Assembly: GCA_037447655.1 (NCBI GenBank)
Contig: JBBHKE010001155.1
Span: forward strand, 232,909 to 296,908
DNA length: 64,000 nt
Origin: Zygnema cylindricum
Lineage: Eukaryota > Streptophyta > Zygnematophyceae > Zygnematales > Zygnemataceae
Direction of reading: 5' to 3'
Shown: positions 12,067 through 22,055 of the stretch, piece after piece
How the letters are laid out: every line of letters begins with the position of its first letter
Position numbering within the stretch: the stretch's first letter is position 1
Program-made: the position numbers and the translations under genes
Notes under the pieces: generated by a model
What the model was told of the DNA's origin: nothing
Database searches by the model: none
The model's input: only the letters and a program-made list of their open reading frames with translations

Positions 12067-12530
12067 TGTTAAGTTATTGTCGTTTCGCGGTATTTTCGCG
12101 AAGCGACATTGTTACATTTATTTGTTTGACGTGAACTGTCACGTCATCATACAAACTCTACGACGTCGTTTTGCTGTGCACAGTCAGCTAGGGAGAGACT
12201 TCGTCGCTATGCTAAGTTCCGCTTGTCTTACCTTGTTGTCTCTTAGTGTAGAGTATTGAGTATATAGGCAGCAGTGTACATGTGCAGAGCATTATATTCT
12301 ATCATATTGAATCTCATTAATAAATCCATCTTAGATGATTAATCTTGGAGTTGAGATTACTTAAGAAGAGAGATAAGAGTGAAGAGAGATGATGTAAATA
12401 GGCTTTGGCCAAGAACACTTACAAATCTTTTTGGCTGAATATTCCTCTTGTCTTTTATGAGCTTCTAATATGCAATGATTTATGATTTGTGAATTTATAT
12501 GAGTGAATGTCTTTTGCTTAAGATCCTACA
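12067..12530 (+). repeat. 5' LTR of Copia-B1 (internally deleted)
   Basis: Begins TGTTAAGTTATTG and ends GATCCTACA. It aligns with the 3' LTR at 27312-27972 but lacks the CpG-rich middle (equivalent of about 27400-27595), with the junction in 'ctacgacgtcgttttg'. The shared distal part ('gtctcttagtg', 'tatataggcagcagtgtacatgtg', 'agatgattaatcttggag') also occurs in Copia-B2. Confidence 0.9.
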
Positions 12531-12532
12531 AT

Positions 12533-12544
12533 TGTTATCAGAGC
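12533..12544 (+). other. Primer-binding site of Copia-B1 (tRNAi-Met 3' end)
   Basis: TGTTATCAGAGC, two bases after the LTR, is one mismatch from TGGTATCAGAGC, the complement of the 3' end of plant initiator tRNA-Met. Copia-B2 has TGGTATCGAAGC at the same place. This is the usual plant copia primer and contrasts with the half-tRNA site of families A and E. Confidence 0.85.
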
Positions 12545-12608
12545 TAGTGCTTCAGAGATAGAGAGGGAGTGCATGAGGAGGTAAAAGAAAAGAAATACTC
12601 CTTCCCCT

Positions 12609-14157
12609 ATGTCGACTTCGGAGAGAGCAAGAGAGTTCAGTTTTTCGGGTTCTCAATTTGAGGAGACCCGGAATACAAAGAGAAAATTCGAGGAAATGTT
12701 TGACACACTTATGAGACATGTAGATTCCCGTTTTCAAACTCAAACGAGTGAGAGCAAAGAAAACACTTCCTTTCGGGCTACCGATCCATTCATTGGAGGA
12801 GCTAATGAGAGCGAGAGAAAAGAGAGGATTAGGAAGGGAAAGTTGAAGGTAGAAGAAGAAGAGTTCGAGTTTGACGAAGGATTGGAAAACGAAGAAAATT
12901 ATATTATATCAGGGAAATCCGTGGCCTTTAATGGCTCCAATTATGCCGTTTGGAAGAAATTTATTTCAGGCCAACTTATTCTCAAGAAGCTTTGGAGGAT
13001 TTTCAATGGAGAAGAAAAAATGCCACTTGAGAGTAAGGCAGGTGCTCAATGGAGGTTGAAAGATATTGCGGCAACGACCGGTTTGATGAAGAATTGCACT
13101 TCTTCCATGCTTGATCATTTTCTCGCTCACGGCACGGCCCATGAGTGTTGGCAAGCACTTGAGGAGCAATATGAGAAAGGCGCTGAGAACAAGGGTCAAT
13201 ATGTTTATACGGACTTTATGAATTTTAAAATCAAAGTCAAATGAAGTGATGGATGATGCCGTGGAGCGCTTCAATATAATACTCGAGCAATTACTCAACA
13301 ATGGTCGAGTTATCTTGGATGCGGATAAGTTGAGCGTTTTTCTCAACACTTTACCGGACAAGCTTTCGCATCTTAAAGCTATTTTACGAGCGAAGGCGGA
13401 TAACACCTTTGGATTTACCGTCAATTTTATGAAAATGTCGGAGGGAACTCCATCGACTTCTTCAAGTGGAGGAGTTCTTAGCTCTACTACTCTCGTAACC
13501 CCGGATCTTAACTATGCCAGTGGTAGAGGAGGTGGTAGAGGAGGCGGCCCTAGAGGTGGTGGTGGCAGCCAAGGCAACAAGAGGGAGCAAGGTCGTCCAT
13601 CGAAGGTCCCTTCGGATCTTTCCAATGTGACATGCTACCGGTGTAACCGGCTTGGACATTTGTCTTCCTCTTGTCTAGATAAAGAAAAGCAATGTCATTT
13701 TTGCGGTAAGTGGGGGGATACGAGTTCTCAATGTTATGTGAAGAGCGAAGATTCCGGAGGTGGAAGAGGAGGTAGAGGAGGTGATAGAGGCGGCCTAGGT
13801 GGCGGCGGTGGTGGTCGTGGTTATGGTAATGCAAATTACTTTGACTATGGTAATGAAAACGGTGATCTTTTTCCGGTTCTTAACCTTACCCTTGATTCAG
13901 TGAAAAGTGAAGGAAATTTGGAGAAAGAGCGGATCAGTGATACGGGGGCATCCCACCATGTTTGCACGAATGCTACCTTGTTTGATGACATGAGGGAACT
14001 TACGGTTCCAAAGTTTGTTACGGTTGCAAGCGGCCATGTCACTTCGGTTGGAACAATTGGCAAAGTTCGGCTTGATCTCCTTTCATGGGATAATGATGGG
14101 AAAGAGAAATCGACGGAGTATCGTCTTCAAAATAATCTTTACATTTCGGAAGGTTAG
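12609..14157 (+). pseudogene. Copia-B1 gag and protease (frameshifted)
   Basis: Gag begins at the ATG at 12609 (MSTSERAREF). A DUF4219/UBN2-type Gag body follows (FNGSNYAVWKKF, then WQALEEQYE). A one-base insertion near 13228 (AAAGTCAAATG against AAGTCAAATG in B2) shifts the frame, which resumes at 13246. Next come two zinc knuckles: CYRCNRLGHLSSSC (13633-13674) and CHFCGKWGDTSSQC (13693-13734), the second lacking its histidine. Glycine/arginine-rich RGG stretches lie on both sides (about 13507-13575 and 13753-13835). The retropepsin motif DTGASHHVC is near 13940. The frame stops at 14155. Expected role: RNA packaging and polyprotein cleavage. Confidence 0.85.
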
Positions 14158-15436
14158 GTTAATTTATTAAGCGTTCCACAAATCCAAAAGAGTGGTGGAA
14201 GCTTACTTGCGAGAGGTGATCAATCTATTGAGATTTGGAATGAGAATGGAAATATAATTGAAGAAGGATTTGTGACGGATGGGAATCATAGTCGGCTCTT
14301 ATGGAGGAGGCCGAAATCTAAAGTTCCTACGCAGGGAATTTCATTTCAAATTTCGGAGTTGAAAGGTGATTTTTACCTAGCATCATCGGATGTGTCACAC
14401 ATCCAAGGTAAGTTTGAAGAAGATGATTCGTCATTCTTCAGTGAGGGGTTTGGACCTCGCATTTTGTGAGAAGGTGAACAGATGCGGAGGATGTAGCAAA
14501 GGACGTCAAACTCGGAAATCCCATCCGAATAAAGACATCAAGCATCGAGCTCAAAGTCCTTTGGAGGTTTTTCACATCGATCTTTGTGGACATATTAAAC
14601 CCAAAACAATTAGAGGTAATAAGTATACTTTGGTGATTGTTGATGAATTTTCCCGGAATTCATGGGTGTATTTATTGAAAAAGAAATTGGATGCATTTGA
14701 AAAATTTAAAGAATGGCATGTAATGGCCGAAAGGCAAATTGATAAGAAGCTTAACTCTATTCGATCAGACAATGGAGAGGAGTTTGTTGCTTTTGAGGGG
14801 TATTGTAAGGAGTAGGGGATAAGGCAACAAATCACGGCGCCTTATTATCCGGAGTCAAATGGAGTGGCCGAGAGGAAGACTCGTACCTTAGAAGAAATGG
14901 TCCGTGCGATGGTTCATAGCTCTTGACGAGCAATATTTTTGTGGGGAGATGCGATTCTTACGGCGAATTATATTTGAAACCGAAAACTCACTTCGGTTTT
15001 CGGAAATAAAACACCAGAGGAGTTATGGAGTGGGAGAAAGCCCACGGTTCATCATTTGAGAATTTGGGGATGTCATGCTACGGTTTATGTGGAATCAATT
15101 AAGAGGAAGGGGAAATTTGCACTTAGGTGTTGGCCGGGAATTTTTATTGGATATAGTTCGAAGGGGAGTTTATACCGAGTATATGATCCGGCTCGTCACA
15201 CCGTGGAGGAATCTCGGAATGTGGATTTTCATGAGGATCTCAAATCCGCCATGAGTTCCGTAAAGAAATTTAAAGAAAATTTGGATTTTTATGAGGAGAG
15301 TGAAATTGAGAGTTTTCCGTTCATTGGGGATTCCAAATCCGATGTGGAACCGAATGAGAAAACTAAGAAAAAGAATTTGAAGAAATCGGTTGAAACTGAA
15401 TTTGAAAGTAAGAGTCATGGATCTTTGGATTCCTGA
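14158..15436 (+). pseudogene. Copia-B1 integrase remnant
   Basis: Continues the B1 polyprotein. CGGCSKGRQTR near 14485 is the end of the HHCC zinc finger. The catalytic core has FHIDLCG (first Asp), IRSDNGEEF (second Asp) and SNGVAERKTRTLEEM (Glu), so the DDE triad is still readable. A stop at 14813 and further stops near 14925 and 14977 interrupt it. The C-terminal part (LRIWGCHATVY, PGIFIGYSSKGSLYRVYD, VEESRNVDFHED) is open to 15436. The segment from about 15140 onward is duplicated at 16414. Confidence 0.82.
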
Positions 15437-17687
15437 GTGCCTTCAAACATTCGGAAATCTCAAAGTTCTAAATTGAGTTCTAAATCGAGTGAGAAGGAAA
15501 TTGAATTGAATCCGAGGAAGAGAAAGAGGAAAAAGAGGAGGAGCTAGTTATTAGGAGGAGCTCTCGGATTACAAAGGGGAAGAAACCGGAGAAACTCACT
15601 TACGATAGAAAAGGGGAAAATGCATCAAATTCGCATTATTTTCTTTCCGATGCTAAGGAGACGGAGTTTCTTTTGTAGCAATCACTTACGGAAAATATGA
15701 CCGGCGACCCTCAATCTTATGTCGACGCTAGAAGGTCGGTTGATTGGGAGAGTAAGTGGAAACCGGCGTGGGAGAAAGAATTTAAGTCGGTAGTTGATAA
15801 TCGAACTTTTGAGGAAGTGAAATTACCGGAGGGGAAAAAGGCGATTGATGCAAAGTGGGTGTTTAAAACCAAATCTGGAGCATCGGGTGAAATAATTAAG
15901 TACAAGGCGAGGCTTGTTTGTAAGGGGTTCCAACAACGTGAGGGAATCGATTTCAAGGAGACTTATGCTCCCGTGGTGAAGTTCGATTCACTACGGATTA
16001 TTATCGCACTAGCAGCGATAGGGAAAAAGCACTTCCATCAAATGGATGTTGAAACCGCGTTTTTAAATGGTGAGTTGGAGGAAGAGGTATACATGAAGGT
16101 ACCGGAAGGTGTCTCTCCTTTGAAGGAAGGAAATGTATGGCGTTTGAGAAAGTCATTATATCAATTGAAACAAGCACCACGCACTTGGTATTTGAGACTT
16201 CATCAAGTGCTATTGAAGTTTGGATTTGTACGGACTACGTCCGATTGTGGAGTTTACGTGAAAGGTGAAGGTGTTGATCAAATCATCTTTTCCGTTTATG
16301 TGGATGATTTCTTGATGGCATGCGACAAGTTGGAGCGCATTGATGAGTTGAAACGTTACCTTGGTTTACATTTCAAAGTAACAGATCTTGGAGAGGTACG
16401 ATATATTTTGGGGATTTTTATTGGATATTGTGCGAAGGGGGATTTATACCGAGTATATGATCCAGCTCGTCACATCATGGAGGAATCTCGGAATGTGGAT
16501 TTTCATGAGGTTCTCAAATCCGCCAGGAATTCCGTTGGGAAATTTAAAGAAAATTTGGAACTTTGTAAGGAGAGTGAAATTGAGAATTTTCTGTACATTG
16601 GGGATTTGGAATCCGATGAAGAACCGAATGTAAAACTAAAAAAAAAAAATTGGGGAAATTGGTTGAAATTGAATTTGAAAGAAAAAGTAACGGATCTTTG
16701 GATTTCCGAGTGCGTCCAAACACACAAAAATCTCAAAGCTCTAAATCGAGTTCTAAATCGAGTGAGAAGGAAATTGAAATTGAATCCGAGGAAGAGAAAG
16801 AAGAAAATGAGGAGGAGCAAGTTATTAGGAGGAGCTCTCGGAGTACAAAGGGGAAGAAACTGGAGAAACTTACTTACGATCGAAAAGGGGAAAATGCATC
16901 AAATTCACATAATTATCTTTCCGATGCTAAGGAGACGGAGTTTCTCTTATAGCAATCACTTACGGAAAATATGACTTGCGACCCTCAATCTTATGTCAAG
17001 GCTAGGAGGACGGTTGATTGGGAGAGTAAGTGGAAACCGGCGTGGGAGAAAGAATTTAAATCGGTAGTTGATAATCGAACGTTTGAGGAGGTGAAATTAC
17101 CGGAGGGGAAAAAGGCGATTCATGCAAAGTGGGTCTTCAAGACACAAGAGCTTTGGGTGAAATTATTAAGTACAAGGCGAGGCTTGATTGTATGGGATTC
17201 CAACAACGTGAGGGAATCGATTTTAAGGAGACTTATGCTCCCGTGGTGAAGTTCGACTCCCTACCGATTTTTATTGCACTTGCAGCAATGGGGAAGAAGC
17301 ATGTCCATCAAATGGACATGGAAACAACGTTTTTAAATGGTGAGTTGGAGGAAGAGGTATACATGAAGGTACCGGAAGGCCTGTCTCCTTTAAAGGAAGA
17401 AAATGTATGACATTTGCGAAAGTCCTTATATGGTTTGAAATAGGCGCCACGCACGTAGTATTTGAGACTGCATCAAGTACTATTGAAATTCGGATTTGTA
17501 CGGACTATGTCCGATTCTGGAGTTAACGTGAAACGTGAAGGAGTTGACCAAATCATCTTTTCTATTAATGTGGATAATTTCTTGATGGCATGCGACAAGA
17601 TGGAGCACATCAATGAGTTCAAATGTTATTTTGGATTACATTTCAAAGTAACAGATCTTGGAGAGGTACGCTATATTTTGGGAATTA
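15140..17687 (+). repeat. 1.27-kb tandem duplication inside Copia-B1 pol
   Basis: Unit 1 (about 15140-16413) covers the integrase C-terminus, the charged linker and reverse transcriptase up to VRYILGI. Unit 2 (about 16414-17687) repeats the same order. The junction fuses reverse transcriptase ...VRYILGI directly to FIGY...LYRVYDPARH of the integrase C-terminus, at a GGGATTTTTATTGG-like microhomology shared with 15136-15150. The units differ by many substitutions, and unit 2 has a frameshift near 17140 and several stops, so the duplication or recombination between sibling elements is not recent. Confidence 0.85.
15697..16974 (+). pseudogene. Copia-B1 reverse transcriptase copy 1 fused to a second integrase C-terminus
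   Basis: One open frame of 425 codons. Residues 1-240 are copia reverse transcriptase: AIDAKWVFKTK, YKARLVCKGFQQREG, HQMDVETAFLNGELEEEVYM, SLYQLKQAPRTW and the intact catalytic VYVDDFLMA. At about residue 241 the frame passes through the duplication junction into a second copy of the integrase C-terminus and a lysine-rich linker read partly out of the original frame. The catalytic box is intact, but RNase H is missing from this reading frame, so it would not be a working polymerase unit. Confidence 0.85.
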
Positions 17688-18092
17688 AAGTGATACGCGA
17701 CATGGAGGGGAACATTAAATTGAGTCAAGCTCAATATTGTAAGGAGGTTTTAGAGAGATTTGGTATCACTGGCGCTAAACCGCTTTCTACTCCGTTGGAT
17801 GCAAATTTACACATTCGCAAGTTTGAGGAAGAAGATTCTGTCAACGTACCATATCGAGAGGCGGTTGGTTCACTTATGTACCTTAGCGTTGTTACACGTC
17901 CAAATATTTCGGCCGCGGTTTTTATCGTCAGCCTTTATTGTCACGAGCCAAAGAAGGCGCATTAGGAGGCCGTACAACGTATCTTTCGATATTTAGTTGG
18001 TACGATTGATCTTCAACTTATGTTTTATTTTGACAAAGATTCTTTGGAGTGTGTTTGGTATTGTGACAAGGATTGGGGCGGCGGCTTTGATT
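16971..18092 (+). pseudogene. Copia-B1 reverse transcriptase copy 2 and truncated RNase H
   Basis: Second copy of the same reverse transcriptase. A frameshift lies near 17140, and stops near 17407, 17440 and 17458 break it. The catalytic YVDD is NVDN (near 17570), so activity is lost. Past the duplicated unit it continues into the connection domain (KLSQAQYCKEVLERFG, PYREAVGSLMYL, TRPNISAAV) and the start of RNase H, and ends abruptly near 18092 where foreign sequence begins. Without the final RNase H residues and 3' leader the element cannot be complete. Confidence 0.82.
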
Positions 18093-19298
18093 GAAGTAAG
18101 TCCACGTCAGGGTACGCATTTTTTTTTGGAGGAGCCACGATCTCGTGGAGTTCTAGGCTACATGTCATGCCGTGAGACGTCACCAGGTATTATTACCTAA
18201 CTGTAGGCCAATGGAAGTACAGGTGACGTGATAGGTGCATAATCGAGAGTACAACTCGAAGTACAAACGTGACCAAGACCGAATTATACTCCTGTAAGGT
18301 GCAGTGGGAACATGATATGGAGTCAGCGTGGAACTAGACCGCGGTACGGCATCAAATGTCAAAGACTCAAACGGCTCCAAACTTGACAGATGTCTGAAGT
18401 CATGAACTCTCAGAGGTTCATGCATTATTTTTTCTTAGCGTAGGGAGGGTTTTTATTCTCGAGGTGTAGATGTAAGGCATTACGAGGCGGCCACGCAGCA
18501 TTCGTCTCTAGAAACTAGCAGCGATTAACATACAAACCTGCACGCTCAAAGACATATAGGAATTAGTGTAGCTGTACAGTAAGTGAAAGTATAGGATAAA
18601 TGCCATTTGGCAAGATATGAACTTTGCAAATTAAGTACGGGAATCCAACATTGGAAGGTTGTTGTTTGCTGGCAGGCTTTTTCTCGAGATTTGTCGAATA
18701 TTGTGATTTTAGGGTTTCCACCTAAATATTTAGTGACAGGCTAGTTTTGAGTTAGGGTTTTGCTTTTCAGACCCATAGTCTATCCCAGTAATTATCTCAC
18801 AACCTTACCTTCCCTTTGTACTAAGACCTTACCTAATCTACTGTGCAAGCCAGCCTACAAGGTTTCCCTTTAGACTGTCTTCTACTTGTTGTGATTTGTG
18901 AATTGTGTCTGTGGACTTGGGGTTTTCTTCCTGTCTAGACGCTACCGTTTGGGCTGTTACTCACCTTGTCTGGCTTTGGAAGAATACTAATTATCTCGGC
19001 TCTTTCATCCGGGTAAGGCAGGGTTCTTACTTTATTATTCGATCCTATAAGAATATTGATGACTGGGGACTACAGTGGCTACCGTCGCAAATATTCCCAT
19101 TATGAATTTGTTTCATTTCCAATTTTCTTTATTCTTTGTGTCTCCTGTCTAGTCTGTTTTTTTTATTTGTTGGTAATTAAAAAAAAAAAAATTGTTATGT
19201 TTTGTCTAATTTGTTTTTGAGTTGTTGAATCTGAGATTGTTGAACGGTCTGGTATCGTTTTCTCTCTTTCTTCCTACAAGATTAACCCACTCGGATGT

Positions 19299-19790
19299 CA
19301 TGGCGCATGGTATTGGTAGCACGCGTGCACGATATTTCGCACGCATGGACGATATCATGCACACACGGGAGTTATCCGACGTGCTCGTACGATATTATGC
19401 ATGCACGCGCGATATTTTGGCACGCATATATAAGTTTCGTTCGCACGTGCGATTTGACGCCGATTCATTTATTTATGACGTGTACGCGATTCGCGTGCAC
19501 ATTTCATTGAATAGTACTAATTCCGTGCGATATCTTTCATTTCGTGCGCAGGTATGCGATTGTCGAAGTATGGACGCGAAGTATCGTTTTGGCGACGCAT
19601 CGCGATTTCCAGAAATATTTCGTGCGATAAGTTCCGTTTGGTGCGATATGTTTCGTTTCATGCGTATGCACGCAATTTTGGGAGTATCAACGCGGAGTAT
19701 CGTTTGGCGCCGAATCGCGATTTCCGGTAGTATCAGCGACGCTTTGATACCTTGTATTTATTTCAGTCGCGAACCCATGTAGGTTCGTGC
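19299..19790. repeat. CpG-rich degenerate array (TTCGTGCGATAT-like)
   Basis: Words such as GCACGATAT, TTTCGTGCGATA, CGCGATTT and GTATCGTTTGGCGCC recur about a dozen times in near 500 bp, on both strands, in an AT-rich neighbourhood. An open frame of 186 codons crosses it, but its residues simply mirror the repeat. Similar words occur in the LTRs of families B, C and F. Confidence 0.65.
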
Positions 19791-20369
19791 ACATGTAGTT
19801 AGGGAGGGTTTTTACCCTCGGACGGTGGATTTTGTTAGGCGTACGGCAGGCGATGTTGGCCCCCTATTGGCCAACATCTTAAGTTGTTCCATTCATGTAA
19901 AGTAGGCTACACTTAGGCTAGCTTAGGCATTCTCAGACTTAGAGAATTTAGCTTTTGGACAAGAATTTTCTCTTGGCGGCGGAGCTTTTCTCTTGCTCTC
20001 TCTCTCAGAGATTGCTCAAGTTTCTTTTTTTCTTTTGCTAGCTAGCTGTAAAGGCTACGCACCTCAAAGCCAAGTCCGGAAGGTTTCCCTCCAACTTGTG
20101 TCGTTTTTGGGAAGTGGTGGATTGGAGTTCGTGTGGAGAAGCATCCGCATCCGGCTGCCCTTCCCACGGACAGTTGAACGGTTTGGGTGTTTGTATTTGT
20201 GTTGTTTGTATTTTCGGTTGGGAATAAAAGGGTGATTGTTGGCCGAATTTGGAGTTTTCCTTGTTTTTGGTTGGAATTATTTATTTTGCTTCGTTGCTTT
20301 CCTATGAGATAACTATTGTAAAGAAAACGGTGAAGACCCAAGAGCCTAGTGGCTACCTTGCAGAATTAT

Positions 20370-20515
20370 AGGATTCACTTCATGCTAGGGGAGTATTCTT
20401 CCCTTTTATTCATTTGGTCATCTTCACCTTCATTCTTTTGCATAGGATTCACTTCATGCTAGGAGTATTCTTCCCTTTTATTCATTTGGTCATCTTCACC
20501 TTCATTCTTTTGCAT
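20370..20515. repeat. Tandem duplication, units 74 and 72 bp
   Basis: The unit AGGATTCACTTCATGCTAGG... at 20370-20443 is repeated at 20444-20515, differing only by two extra G in the first copy. Near-identity implies a recent event. Confidence 0.9.
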
Positions 20516-21020
20516 GTTGTATATATATATTTTCCCTTCTCATTCATTTTCGTTTGTATATATATCTGGAGCATGACTTTGCTGGTTATGATGCATGATT
20601 TCCTTGCTTCTCTCTCATGCACGACACACCACCTAGAAAACTTAAAAACTTTAAACTTAAAAAAAAAACCCTCAATTATTTATTAATATATACAGTAGGT
20701 TGCACGAATTATAACATCGAATTATCGTTGCTTTATTGGCCAATTGAAGCGTGGCATAAGCGTTGATACCGTACCTAATAGGCTACTAACTCACGTTGGT
20801 ATTTTGAGATGTGATCTCTTCTCGACAATTCAAAATTGGAAGGAGGTTGGAGCATCGTGTAGTAGACCTTCTGGATCGCTCCGGTGAGTAGTGGTCCTTG
20901 TGATTTATCAGTGATAGGTTATTAAGCGGTAATAAATAGGGTTAAGATTCGATCGAAGGTTGTGCCTTCCTTTGCGCATAGGCATTATGGTTGCAATTTC
21001 TTTAGATCTGACAGTGATTG

Positions 21021-22055
21021 TGTAGAAATTAAAGGCTATTTTAGTATTTTCTAAGTTTTGTTAAATGTAGAAAAGAAGCAGAGGCAGTCTACCTCTAACT
21101 CCTCTCTCCAACTACCACGTTGGTCGCAGTCAGTGAAAGTTGGAGAGGGAGATAGAGCCATGGCCGCCTATGCTATCCAGACGGGGACATACATTAGATT
21201 GGTAAATTTACCAAAATATTTATTGACGAACCCGGGATTAGAACCCGGTACCAACCGTCCGGCAGAACTACATTTAGCCGGTAACATTAGCGAATTAGAC
21301 TAATATCAAGGTTATACGATATAGGGTTTGATAATTACATAAATTTGTACACGTAGGCTATTTCATTTAACAGTATATTTGAACATAGAAACAGTTTGTA
21401 ATGTACAGCGTACGGAATATTAAAAACGGATACCGCGCAATTTGTTTCAAAGGCGAAACAAATATTGCTCACGTATATATGACGGCTTCGATTGAAATCC
21501 GGTTTAATCGGATTGTCGCGAAGCATGCCGAGATCGTGGAATAGTTTTTCGGCGGTTTGCGGTCAGCGTCACATCGAATGACACGTGGCACAACCATATT
21601 GGATTACGGCATCTCCGGGGATTACAAGAATGAATCCAAAAATGACATGTGTCGACTTGTTGGCCATGTTGTACAATGGTCGTACAGAAAGTACACCGCC
21701 ACCTGTCCTATTCTTTACGATACAGTATTATGATTGGTGCCGTACATCAGTAGATAGAGTTTTAGAGAGAGATATGACTTATAAAAATTTCATAGATTGG
21801 ACCCTCTCTCCCAGAGAGCATATGTACAAAAGGTCAACTTTGACCCTTCATAACTTACTGCTCAGGGGAGCAAATACAGAGATTTTTTTAATTATCAACT
21901 CAAGGGATTCTTCCCTTCATAGGGGTCAAGGTGGTCAGATTTTTTGTCTGCCAGGGTGGCAGTTATTCTTGTTGAAACACAAAGGGGTCAGGTTTATCCT
22001 AGAGGCTTTGTGTGAGCTGCCTACTCTGAGGTCCTATGGAGGTCTCAGAGTTGCA
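21021..22055 (+). repeat. 5' LTR of Copia-A2
   Basis: TGTAGAAATT...GAGTTGCA. Landmarks: an inverted pair CTCTCTCCAACT / AGTTGGAGAGGG (21102-21150) near the start; a T-arm-like CCGGGATTAGAACCCGG (21236-21252) on what reads as an antisense tRNA-like stretch (about 21222-21303); and G-box ACACGTGGC near 21582. The ATG that opens Gag lies at 22036, inside the LTR, 20 bases before its end. Confidence 0.92.

Larger units (their letters stand above)
18093..21020. other. Unassigned 2.9-kb block inserted in Copia-B1
   Basis: Lies between the broken B1 RNase H and Copia-A2. The word GATTG occurs at both edges (just before 18093 and at 21016-21020), a possible but weak flanking duplication. Inside are: a repeated motif AGGGAGGGTTTTTA (about 18442 and 19802); a CpG-rich array (19299-19790); a palindrome TGTTGGCC...GGCCAACA near 19853-19878 that looks like an LTR start; and a 74-bp tandem duplication (20370-20515). 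No protein domain is recognised in any frame. It may be a non-autonomous LTR element or solo LTRs of unseen families. Confidence 0.5.

Noticed and set aside
12966-13424. 152-codon minus-strand frame antisense to Copia-B1 gag
   Set aside because: A shadow of the sense gag frame; no domain, and a partial match in B2 follows from the sense homology.
19222-19782. 186-codon open frame on the + strand
   Set aside because: Lies across the CpG-rich degenerate repeat; the residues mirror the repeated DNA words and no domain is recognised.
18093-21020. GATTG at both edges as proof of a discrete transposon
   Set aside because: A five-base word is weak evidence without recognisable ends, and the right copy also abuts the Copia-A2 LTR. 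Kept only as a possibility.
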